64,000 bases of DNA, from contig OZ245010.1 of assembly GCA_965223735.1 (NCBI GenBank), positions 62,001 through 126,000 on the forward strand, read 5' to 3'. How positions within the stretch are numbered: the stretch's first letter is position 1; each line of letters begins with the position of its first letter. Of this stretch, positions 34,275-41,836 are shown piece by piece. The position numbers and the translations under genes were made by a program. The notes beneath the pieces were generated by a model. It searched no databases. It had not been told where the DNA came from and worked only from the letters and a program-made list of their open reading frames with translations. Origin of the DNA: CAYFZO01 sp965223735. Its GTDB lineage: Bacteria; Pseudomonadota; Gammaproteobacteria; Poriferisulfidales; Oxydemutatoraceae.

Positions 34275-35200
34275 GCCGCAAGCGCGCACAAGGGCAGTTC
34301 TATACAAGGGGCAACCCGTTTGACCTGCCGCCGTTCCTCAAATGGGCGGATCAAGCCGGATTGCCCGGCAAGTGCGTGCTGGAGCCGTTTGCCGGGGCGA
34401 ACAATATCATCAGGACTCTTCAAAAAGCAGGAATATGTGATGCCTTCAAATCTTACGATCTGACTCCTGCGGACAGGGAAGTAAAGGCGCGCGATACTAT
34501 AGCGAGATTTCCCGAAGGCTTTGACGTGTGTGTTACCAATCCGCCGTGGCTGGCCCGCAATTCAGCGACGCGGCGGAGGTTGCCTTTCCCCGGCGTCTGT
34601 GCCGACGATTTGTATAAACATTGTTTGGAACTTTGCCTGAACCATTGCGGCTACGTGGCGGCGCTGGTGCCCGCAAGTTATCTTCAAAGCGGATTGTTCC
34701 GCGACAGGTTACAGACGTACATCCTGCTGCACGATACGATTTTCAGCGACACTGAAAACCCCGTCTGCCTCTCTTTGTTCGGGAATAAGCCGACCGGGCG
34801 GGTGAATATCTACTACGACGGTGATGACATCGGAACGCTTGCGTCTTTACTGAAGAAGCTGCCGACGCCGAAGCGGGACAAGCGGGTGAGGTTTAACGAC
34901 CCCAAAGGCGGTTTGGGGTTCATTTCATTCGACAACACGAGAGAGCCGTCCATTCGCTTTTGTCACGCGGTTGAGATAAGGGACTATACGATCAAGGTTT
35001 CATCGCGCTTCATTACCCGCATCAGCGGAGATTTTGGAGCCTCAACAAGACTGATCGGAAAATTAAACCGCGCGATCAAAACGTTCAGGCACGATACGCA
35101 GGATGTCTTCCTGACGCCGTTCAAAGGCATCAGGGATGACGGCCGGTATCGCCGTCGCATGGAGTACATGCTGGCGAGGAGGTTTATCAATGCCGCTTGA
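34271..35200 (+). CDS. Adenine-specific DNA methyltransferase of a type II restriction system
   Basis: The 309-residue product has an early motif X-like segment (QGQFYTRGNPFDLPP), motif I VLEPFAGANNI (38-46) binding SAM, and motif IV CVTNPPWLARN (catalytic NPPW, 89-93), the gamma order of many N6-adenine methylases. A later KHCLELCLNHCGYVAALVPA segment fits motif VI. It has no separate large recognition domain beyond the C-terminal 120 residues. It overlaps the next gene by 11 bases, as expected for a coupled R-M operon. The methylated sequence cannot be deduced. Its A/T-richness relative to flanks supports acquisition by transfer. Confidence 0.82.
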   Translation: MSRKRAQGQFYTRGNPFDLPPFLKWADQAGLPGKCVLEPFAGANNIIRTLQKAGICDAFKSYDLTPADREVKARDTIARFPEGFDVCVTNPPWLARNSATRRRLPFPGVCADDLYKHCLELCLNHCGYVAALVPASYLQSGLFRDRLQTYILLHDTIFSDTENPVCLSLFGNKPTGRVNIYYDGDDIGTLASLLKKLPTPKRDKRVRFNDPKGGLGFISFDNTREPSIRFCHAVEIRDYTIKVSSRFITRISGDFGASTRLIGKLNRAIKTFRHDTQDVFLTPFKGIRDDGRYRRRMEYMLARRFINAA

Positions 35201-35852
35201 TTACGAGGGATTGTATAGAGAGGAATACCGGCGCAATGTTCGGGATGTGCGCCGTGCCGTGCGCGATCGCAGGTTGGATGAAAAGATAGATAATTTTTGT
35301 GATCTGCACGGTTTCCAGCGGGATGACGTTATCGAGCAGATAAATCATAATAATGTGGTTGCCGCCTGTTTTGCCGTGAATCCCAACAGGCAGAATATTT
35401 ACGAGAACATTGCGGCGCGTTTTATCAAAGATATAGATGGGGTGAGCGAGTTCGAGATGTTGCCTACCGATCGATTAGTTGTTGTCGATGGTGCGTTGAT
35501 TAAAAAGAATGATTTGAGAAGAGCAGGCGGGCAGGCCAAGGCAAAAACGGTGGATTTCAAGTGGCAATACGCAGGGTTGGCATTTTACGCTTCGCATAAA
35601 TACACAAAGGAGACGGGCGGCTCGCAAGATAACCAATATAAGGATTTGCAATTCTTCATTGCGCAATGCAATCCGACAATATTACAGAATACTCACTTCA
35701 TCGCCATTGCTGACGGCGCATATTATCAGGGCAGGGACGGGCAGGCAGGAGTTTCGAGGATTGACCGGCTCAAGCAGCTGGCATCCGGCGATAAAGTTCA
35801 TGCCTGCACCATCTGCGATCTTGAGGCTTTGATGCAGGAGATAGCAAGATGA
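35190..35852 (+). CDS. Probable type II restriction endonuclease of the methylase-nuclease-MT-A70 triplet
   Basis: From ATG 35190, with GAGGAGG upstream, the 220-residue product begins MPLDYEGLYREEYRRNVRDV. No close family is recognised. The segment VVVDGALIKKNDLRRAGGQA followed by KTVDFKWQYAGLA could hold a PD-(D/E)XK site: Asp100 and, 22 residues on, Asp122-Phe-Lys124. A small conserved-looking FIAIADGAYYQG occurs near residue 185. Its position between two adenine methyltransferase genes with overlapping codons on both sides is the main reason to call it the nuclease. An alternative is a specificity or accessory protein. Confidence 0.6.
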   Translation: MPLDYEGLYREEYRRNVRDVRRAVRDRRLDEKIDNFCDLHGFQRDDVIEQINHNNVVAACFAVNPNRQNIYENIAARFIKDIDGVSEFEMLPTDRLVVVDGALIKKNDLRRAGGQAKAKTVDFKWQYAGLAFYASHKYTKETGGSQDNQYKDLQFFIAQCNPTILQNTHFIAIADGAYYQGRDGQAGVSRIDRLKQLASGDKVHACTICDLEALMQEIAR

Positions 35853-36481
35853 GGCGCGCAAACGGAAATCTGTTTAATGGGGCGGGGGGCGCACTGGCAG
35901 ATCATCGGGTGAGTCGCGTGGACAACTTTCCTGCATACGGGAAATACTCCTGCATTGTCATTGATCCCCCGTGGAATCAAGGCAAAACCGGCAAACGCGG
36001 CGTCCGTCCGGCGCAAGGCGTTTCGTTGGACTACCCCACCATGCGCTTTGAGGAGATCAAGCGTTTACCGGTAGGCGAATGGGCAAAGCGCAACTCCTTC
36101 TTATGGCTTTGGGCGACCAACAGTAAAGACAGGGCCTTGAAGCGCCCGATATTAAGCATGGCCTTTGAGTTGATGGAGCACTGGGGGTTCACTTTTCACA
36201 CAATGATCACTTGGGATAAAAAAACTGGCCCGTGCCCGTTCGGGCCCTATCAGGTAGTAAGTGAGCACGTACTGTTCGGCTGGCGCGGCAAAGCGAAATT
36301 CAAGCGTGAGCAGCTGGGTAAAATGAAAACGGTTTTTCAGGAATCTTCCGTGGGGCACAGTATCAAACCGGCGTCTTTCTATGATCATGTTCGGAGTGCT
36401 TTTAACGGGCCTAGGCTGGACGTGTTTGCTCGCCGCAAGCATCGGGGGTTTGAAGGTTGGGGAGATGAATATTCAGGATAA
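35849..36481 (+). CDS. MT-A70 family N6-adenine methyltransferase
   Basis: The 210-residue product has the MT-A70 catalytic signature CIVIDPPWNQGKTG (DPPW 39-42), YPTMRFEEIKRLPVGEWA, FLWLWATNSK, FELMEHWGFTFHTMITWDKK and SSVGHSIKPASFYDHV. MT-A70-type bacterial enzymes include phage Dam-like methylases and methylases of MunI-type systems. The start ATG overlaps the nuclease stop (ATGA). It may be a second protecting methylase for an asymmetric or degenerate site (inference). Confidence 0.85.
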   Translation: MRRANGNLFNGAGGALADHRVSRVDNFPAYGKYSCIVIDPPWNQGKTGKRGVRPAQGVSLDYPTMRFEEIKRLPVGEWAKRNSFLWLWATNSKDRALKRPILSMAFELMEHWGFTFHTMITWDKKTGPCPFGPYQVVSEHVLFGWRGKAKFKREQLGKMKTVFQESSVGHSIKPASFYDHVRSAFNGPRLDVFARRKHRGFEGWGDEYSG

Positions 36482-37272
36482 GACAGAAGTGCATCAAGAA
36501 ACCACGCCAAAGAAACGTGCCAACTTGTTGTCCGGTGCAGACTGGCTGAAACGCTCTTTCAGTATTTGGCGTGCCTTCGACAAAAACAGCGAAGAACGCC
36601 GGCTGGAACACCCGGCAATGTTTACTTCTAACCTGGTGGACCGTCTTTTGAGCGTTTACACCTGCGGAAACGGCGTACTGTTCGACCCTTTTGCTGGCAG
36701 CGGAACGGCGCTTTTATCTGCTCTTGGGCACGGCATGGAGGCAATTGGTTGCGACATCAATCCCGATTACCGCGACCTTTTCGCTTTGCGAACAACCATG
36801 TTCGACAATGAACGCTGGCGCTACCATGTGGCCGACGCACGTTGTTTGGATGGTATCGTGTCGCCTGACTCTGTTGACATCTGTATCACGTCCCCTCCAT
36901 ATTGGGACATACTCAATCGCCGACGAAGCGCGGACGGGAAAAAACAAGATCATATTCCGACGTAACGAATGACTTGGGCAACATCGCACGATACGATGAG
37001 TTTCTGGAATCTTTAAGCGGGGTTTTTGCCGAAGTTCGTACAGTCTTGAAACCAGATGCCCGTTTATTCTGAATGTAATGGATTTGCGTAAAGGGCCATA
37101 GTTTTACCCTCTTCACATGGATGTCACTGAAGCTGCGCGAGAAAGTGGGTTTGAACTTCAAGATATTATTATTTGGGATCGCCAAAGCGAGTACAACAAT
37201 CTGCGTCCTCTGGGTTATCCGTATAAATTCATTGTGAATAAGGTTCATGAGTACCTGTTGGTGTTCCGATGA
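36465..37272 (+). pseudogene. Broken DNA methyltransferase of a second restriction system
   Basis: From ATG 36465 the frame encodes MFTSNLVDRLLSVYTCG, motif I VLFDPFAGSGTALLSALG, and motif IV ICITSPPYWDILNR, a TSPPY-type cytosine-N4 or adenine-N6 methylase. It breaks at about 36955 (frame moves to YDEFLESLSGVFAEVRT), again at about 37069 (frame moves to NVMDLRKG), and meets an in-frame TAG at 37099-37101. The C-terminal ESGFELQDIIIWDRQSEYNN and YPYKFIVNKVHEYLLVFR then reads to TGA 37270-37272. Joined, the pieces give about 268 residues. At least three lesions make it non-functional unless the assembly is wrong. Confidence 0.85.
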
Positions 37273-37901
37273 AAAACGATCCGCTGTTTTGGGAGTTGGT
37301 AGGCTATTTGAGTAACGGGATACGTCGCACCGATATTCATGCAGAAATGCATCCGAAGAAGGAGGCTGAATTCCGCAATGAGTATTTGGGATTGACTGGA
37401 GAGCGGCTTTCATGGCCCGGCGATTCTGAACCTTTTTATGTCTGGCCACCTGGCGCCAATAAGTACGGTGTACAACTGCGGGTATATTTTCAGGACAATG
37501 GAAATCCAACACCCCAACTGCCTGAAAAAATCCGAGTTGTCTCCGGTCGGGCAAAAGGTAAGTTGCGAATTAATAGCGGCCCCTTTGTTCGCGTTTTATT
37601 TGAAGTCGGGTTCTTGTTGGGCAAAAAGGCGGACTATGCCGACACATGGCTTAGGGCACCTCGGAAATTTATCTCAGACTTTGGACGTGGTTTTAACATG
37701 CTGTCTCCATTGGAAGAGATGGAAAAACTTGTTCTTGAACATTGTGAGTCGCAAGGCAGCCGCACTGAAAAAGCATCAACGTTGGAGGGGTTATGGCAAA
37801 AGCACGGGTACAGAGCACGCGATTTACTGAAGAGTCTTTGTGAAAATAGGCTTCTTGTCAGAAATGAAAGACATAAGTTCGTACACTCTTCGCCAAGTTG
37901 A
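37269..37901 (+). CDS. Unrecognised protein in the second restriction system
   Basis: The 210-residue product starts at ATG 37269, overlapping the methylase stop by 4 bases (ATGA), which suggests translational coupling in the ancestral operon. No family is recognised. Visible features are an N-terminal FWELVGYLSNGIRRTDIHAE, a beta-rich middle (YGVQLRVYFQDNGNPTPQLP), RVVSGRAKGKLRINSGPFVR and a helical C-terminus (LEEMEKLVLEHCESQGS). It overlaps the HNH gene by 38 bases. It may be a nuclease subunit or specificity protein; this is context only. Confidence 0.55.
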   Translation: MKNDPLFWELVGYLSNGIRRTDIHAEMHPKKEAEFRNEYLGLTGERLSWPGDSEPFYVWPPGANKYGVQLRVYFQDNGNPTPQLPEKIRVVSGRAKGKLRINSGPFVRVLFEVGFLLGKKADYADTWLRAPRKFISDFGRGFNMLSPLEEMEKLVLEHCESQGSRTEKASTLEGLWQKHGYRARDLLKSLCENRLLVRNERHKFVHSSPS

Positions 37902-38292
37902 TTTGTTGTATAAAGAAATAGAGAACAAAAAACTTCAACAAGCGATAAACGTGGAGGGAGACGCTGATAAGCGGGAGATTTTGGTGGAGGCATGGGTACG
38001 CGATCGCGGCTGGGCAAGACTGGCAAAACAAACTTTTGGCACTGATTGCATGATCGATGGATGTGGAAACACTTTCCTCAAACGGGACGGAACCTCTTAT
38101 AATGAAGTTCACCATATCAAGCCGCTATACGCTGGCGGCGAAGACGGTATTTGGAATTTAGCCGTGCTATGTGCCCATCATCATCGCATGGCGCATTTTG
38201 CCGATAACAAGGTTCGTAGAAGGTTGCGACGCGGCCTGCAAAATAAAAACGAAGCATTCTTGGCAGAATTGGAAACTCAGGACGCGCATTAA
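37864..38292 (+). CDS. HNH endonuclease, probable restriction nuclease
   Basis: The C-terminal half is a clear HNH domain: DCMIDGCGNTFLK (zinc cysteines), EVHHIKPLYAGGEDGIWNLA and VLCAHHHRMAHF. The catalytic His-His, the central Asn in WNLAVLC and the zinc Cys pairs are all present. From ATG 37864 the protein is 142 residues; a GTG at 37840 would add 8. The N-terminal REILVEAWVRDRGWARLAK is a common DNA-binding lead-in to HNH domains in type II and IV restriction enzymes. It is intact although the adjacent methylase is broken. Confidence 0.8.
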   Translation: MKDISSYTLRQVDLLYKEIENKKLQQAINVEGDADKREILVEAWVRDRGWARLAKQTFGTDCMIDGCGNTFLKRDGTSYNEVHHIKPLYAGGEDGIWNLAVLCAHHHRMAHFADNKVRRRLRRGLQNKNEAFLAELETQDAH

Positions 38293-38694
38293 ATCGTTGC
38301 GTTCGCCTCGGACACAGTGAACTCAGGGCGATACGGATGGCTTATTTCACCGGTGAGGAACTCATTGATATGTCAGCCCGAAGCAGTAATGTCCTGTTTC
38401 TCCAGGGCGCATAAGTTCTAAATCAGAGGACACATAGCGGCATTTTCACTGCCCGCGAGGGTCGGGATGCGCCATGGCACAGGAGATCCGGGCTATGTCG
38501 CGCAAGGTGTAACCGGCTGGAGAAATACCAGTTCTGAACCCCCAAGGTGGTTACAGGTGCGGGTGCCGATGACACAGCAGGGGGGATTTGCAGCTCACTT
38601 TCTCTCAAAAATGAACTACAAACTATCTTGTCGCTCAAAAGTGAGCCATAAACCAGGCAGCCGCACCTCAGGCGGCCCTTCCTGCACGCCCGAG
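38293..38694. other. Stretch without recognisable gene at the island edge
   Basis: Roughly 400 bases between the HNH gene and the Fic remnant. Partial direct repeats of CTCAAAAATGA and CTCAAAAGTGA lie near 38605-38645. No gene or transposon end could be identified; it is probably the scar where the Fic gene's 5' part was lost. Confidence 0.4.
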
Positions 38695-39198
38695 ATGGTG
38701 TACATGCTGGTACCCCTGTTTCTGTGGAAACACGGACTCATTCAGGCACCCATGTTCTACATCAGCGCCTACTTCGAAGCCCGACGCGATGCCTACTACG
38801 AGCGGTTGCTGTCCGTGTCCCGCGACGACGACTGGACCGGCTGGTGCCGCTTCTTTCTCGAGGCGGTCAAGGCGCAGGCCGAGGAGAACTTGGCCAAGGC
38901 CCAAGGCATACTCGACCTGTACGACAAAATGAAGGACAGGATAGCGAAGATGACCCGCTCCCGATATACGATCCACGCTCTGGACTGGATATTCGAGCGG
39001 CCGATTTTCAGAAGCACCGATTTTGCGGTTGCCGTGAACATTCCGAAGTCAACGGCAACGCGGATTCTGGACGTGTTGCACAAAGGCGGGATCCTGCGGG
39101 TAATCAGACCCGGGAGAGGCCGGCAAGCGGCCATGTTCATGTATCCGGCAATCCTGAACATCGTGGAAGGGAAGGAGGTTTCTGACGCTCCCCAATGA
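38695..39198 (+). pseudogene. C-terminal remnant of a Fic/DOC family AMP-transferase
   Basis: From about 38695 the frame matches the C-terminal part of long Fic proteins: MLVPLFLWKHGLIQAPMFYI, SAYFEARRDAYYERLLSVSR, DDDWTGWCRFFLEAVKAQAE, and a winged-helix FRSTDFAVAVNIPKSTATRI with ILRVIRPGRGRQAAMFMYPA and LNIVEGKEV. The catalytic HPFxDGNGR loop, which should lie just upstream of the LVPLFL helix, is missing and replaced by unrelated sequence, so the protein cannot be a functional transferase. An open frame extends upstream to 38467 but without Fic similarity. Confidence 0.8.
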
Positions 39199-39265
39199 TA
39201 CAGGAGATATTTTGCATGCCGCTTGAACAAATCCGAGCTGTCGCCTGCCGGGTATGCTATGGCGC

Positions 39266-40309
39266 ATGAACAGGAGCGATTTCAGTTTTGAACTGCCTGA
39301 AGAATTGATCGCCGCGTATCCCTGCGAACATCGGAGTGCGTCGCGTTTGCTGCAAGTGTCCGCTCGCGGGGAGTTTTCCGACCGCATTTTTCACGAGGTC
39401 GCGGAACTGCTGGCTCCGGATGACCTCGTGGTGGTCAACGACAGCCGCGTGATCCGCGCGCGTCTCACCGCGTATAAGGACAGCGGCGGGAAAGTCGAGG
39501 TGCTGGTCGAGCGCGTTCTCGACGGCGGCACTGCATTGGTGCAGACGCAGGCGAGCAAGTCGCTGCGCGCGGGTGCTTGTCTCGCCGTCGGCGACGCGCG
39601 ATTGCGCGTGCTGGAGCGGCGCGAAGATATGTTCGTCGTCGCGGTTGAAAGCGCCGGCGAAAGCCCCGGTGACTACCCCGGCGGGTTCAACGGGTTGCTC
39701 GCGCGTTCCGGAGAAGTGCCGTTGCCGCCTTATCTGCGGCGTCGGCCGCAGGTGCTTGACACCGAGCGTTACCAGACGGTCTATGCGGAACATGCCGGTT
39801 CCGTCGCGGCGCCCACCGCCGGTTTGCACTTTGACTGGGCACTGCTTGAGCGGCTCGCGGACAGGGGCGTCGAAACGGCGGCGCTGACGCTGCATATCGG
39901 CGCCGGCACCTTTCAACCTCTGCGTGCGGAATCGCTCGACGAGCACGTGATGCACGAAGAACGGTTGCACGTCGGCAGGTCGTTGTGCGACGCGGTCTCG
40001 GCGTGTCGGTGTCGGGGCGGGCGCATCGTTGCAGTCGGCACCACCGTGGTGCGCGCGTTGGAGACCGCGGCGGCGACGGGTAAAATCCGGCCGTTTGACG
40101 GGGTGACCGACCTTTTTATTCATCCCGGTTACCGTTTCCGCGTGTCCGATGTGATGATCACCAACTTTCACTTGCCTGAGACGAGTCTGTTTGTCCTGGT
40201 CTGCGCCTTTGCCGGCAGGCAGCGCATGTTCGACGCCTACCGACATGCGATTGAACGGCGTTACCGCTTTTTCAGTTACGGCGACGCGATGTGGCTGGAG
40301 CGGCGGTGA
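39266..40309 (+). CDS. queA: S-adenosylmethionine:tRNA ribosyltransferase-isomerase
   Basis: QueA transfers and isomerises the ribosyl group of SAM onto 7-aminomethyl-7-deazaguanine in tRNA, making epoxyqueuosine. The 347-residue product contains FSFELPEELIAAYPCEHRSA, VVVNDSRVIRARL, SGEVPLPPYLRR, ERYQTVYAEHAGSVAAPTAG, ALTLHIGAGTFQPLR, GGRIVAVGTTVVRALETAA and MITNFHLPETSLFVLVCAFA. The ATG at 39266 gives the usual N-terminus. Its stop overlaps the tgt start. Confidence 0.97.
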   Translation: MNRSDFSFELPEELIAAYPCEHRSASRLLQVSARGEFSDRIFHEVAELLAPDDLVVVNDSRVIRARLTAYKDSGGKVEVLVERVLDGGTALVQTQASKSLRAGACLAVGDARLRVLERREDMFVVAVESAGESPGDYPGGFNGLLARSGEVPLPPYLRRRPQVLDTERYQTVYAEHAGSVAAPTAGLHFDWALLERLADRGVETAALTLHIGAGTFQPLRAESLDEHVMHEERLHVGRSLCDAVSACRCRGGRIVAVGTTVVRALETAAATGKIRPFDGVTDLFIHPGYRFRVSDVMITNFHLPETSLFVLVCAFAGRQRMFDAYRHAIERRYRFFSYGDAMWLERR

Positions 40310-41415
40310 TGCGGTTCACGCTTGAAGCCGGTGACGGGGACGCACGCGCCGGTGTGCTGGAGTTGCCTCACGGGCGGGTCGAGACGCCGGTGTTCATGCC
40401 AGTGGGCACCTGCGCGACGGTCAAGGCAATGACGCCGGCGATGTTGCGCGAAACCGGCGCGCAGATGATTCTCGGCAACGCCTGGCACCTGATGCTGCGT
40501 CCGGGCACGGAAGTCATCGAGCGTCACGGCGGGTTACACCGCTTCATGGGATGGGATCGGCCGATCCTGACCGATTCCGGCGGGTTTCAGGTGTTCAGCC
40601 TCGTCGGCGCGCGTGAGATCTCCGAGCAGGGCGTGTGCTTCCGCGCGCCGGCGGACGGCGCCGAAGTGTGGCTGGACGCCGAGCGCTCAATCGAGGTTCA
40701 GCGACGTCTCGGCGTGGATATCGCGATGGTGTTTGATGAATGTACGCCGTATCCGGCGACCGAGGAGCAGGCGCGCGACTCAATGCTGCGGTCGATGCGC
40801 TGGGCGCGGCGCTCAAAGGACGCGCACGACGGAGCGGGTTCGTCGTTGTTCGGCATTGTGCAGGGCGGCGTGTATCCCGATCTGCGCGTGCAGTCGGCTG
40901 CAAGCCTGACGGATCTCGGATTTGACGGTTACGCGATCGGCGGGTTGGCGGTCGGCGAAAGCGGATTCGAGCGCAACGCGATGCTGGATGTCACAATCCC
41001 GTTGTTGCCGCCCGCCCGCCCGCGCTACCTGATGGGAGTCGGACGTCCGCGCGATATCGTCGCCGCGGTTGAACGCGGCACGGATATGTTCGACTGTGTG
41101 ATTCCGACGCGCAACGCCCGCACCGGTTTTCTCTATACACGCAAAGGCCTGCTGCGCATCAGGAACGCCGAGTACCGCGACGACGAGCGCCCGGTGGACG
41201 CCGATTGCGGGTGTTACACCTGCCGGCATTTCAGCCGCGCCTATTTGCGGCATCTCGACAAATGCGGGGAAATACTCGGCGCCTGTCTGAACACGATACA
41301 CAACCTGCATTATTACGGACAACTGATGCGGGAACTGCGCGCGGCGATCGTCGTGGGGGAATTGCGGGAATATGCGGCGTCGTTTCGTACCGACCGGGAC
41401 CTTGCTTTGAAGTGA
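40309..41415 (+). CDS. tgt: tRNA-guanine transglycosylase
   Basis: Tgt exchanges guanine-34 for preQ1 in tRNAs with GUN anticodons. The 368-residue product has TPVFMPVGTCATVKAMTP, the catalytic region RPILTDSGGFQVFSL, FGIVQGGVYPDLR, GYAIGGLAVGE, PRYLMGVGRPRDIVAAVERG, DCVIPTRNARTG and the zinc site DCGCYTCRHFSRAYLRHL. The ATG at 40309 overlaps the queA stop (TGATG). queA-tgt-yajC-secD-secF is a conserved operon order. Confidence 0.97.
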   Translation: MRFTLEAGDGDARAGVLELPHGRVETPVFMPVGTCATVKAMTPAMLRETGAQMILGNAWHLMLRPGTEVIERHGGLHRFMGWDRPILTDSGGFQVFSLVGAREISEQGVCFRAPADGAEVWLDAERSIEVQRRLGVDIAMVFDECTPYPATEEQARDSMLRSMRWARRSKDAHDGAGSSLFGIVQGGVYPDLRVQSAASLTDLGFDGYAIGGLAVGESGFERNAMLDVTIPLLPPARPRYLMGVGRPRDIVAAVERGTDMFDCVIPTRNARTGFLYTRKGLLRIRNAEYRDDERPVDADCGCYTCRHFSRAYLRHLDKCGEILGACLNTIHNLHYYGQLMRELRAAIVVGELREYAASFRTDRDLALK

Positions 41416-41492
41416 TGCCCGCGGGCGGGTTATATGCGATAATTCAGCCTGTTTTTCAACGGTCCCCCTGAACAACCCCGACCGAGGACGTG

Positions 41493-41816
41493 ATGGACGT
41501 GTTTATTTCTCCGGCGTGGGCGCAGAATGTGTCGCCGGGCGGCGGAATTGAATTGCTGGTGATGATCGGGATATTTTTCCTGATCATGTATTTCCTGCTG
41601 ATCCGTCCGCAGCAGAAGCGCGCAAAGGAGCATAAGGAACTGGTGGCGTCTCTGGCGAAAGGCGATGAGGTTATCGTCTCCAACGGAATTCTCGGCAAAA
41701 TTGCGGATATCCGCGACAGCTTTATCGTCCTGGAAGTGCAGGACGGCGTTCGGATCAAAGTGCAGAAACAGTCGGTTTCTTCGGTGATGCCGAAGGGAAC
41801 GTTCAAGGACGGCTGA
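41493..41816 (+). CDS. yajC: Sec translocon accessory subunit YajC
   Basis: YajC is a small membrane protein that associates with SecDF. The 107-residue product has one transmembrane helix (IELLVMIGIFFLIMYFLLIRPQ, split here as LVMIGIFFLIMYFLL) followed by RPQQKRAKEHKELVASLAKG and a cytoplasmic SH3-like domain (GDEVIVSNGILGKIADI). ATG 41493 is preceded by an in-frame GTG. It lies 20 bases before secD. Confidence 0.95.
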   Translation: MDVFISPAWAQNVSPGGGIELLVMIGIFFLIMYFLLIRPQQKRAKEHKELVASLAKGDEVIVSNGILGKIADIRDSFIVLEVQDGVRIKVQKQSVSSVMPKGTFKDG

Positions 41817-41836
41817 ACCGGCTTTTTGTACTTTCC

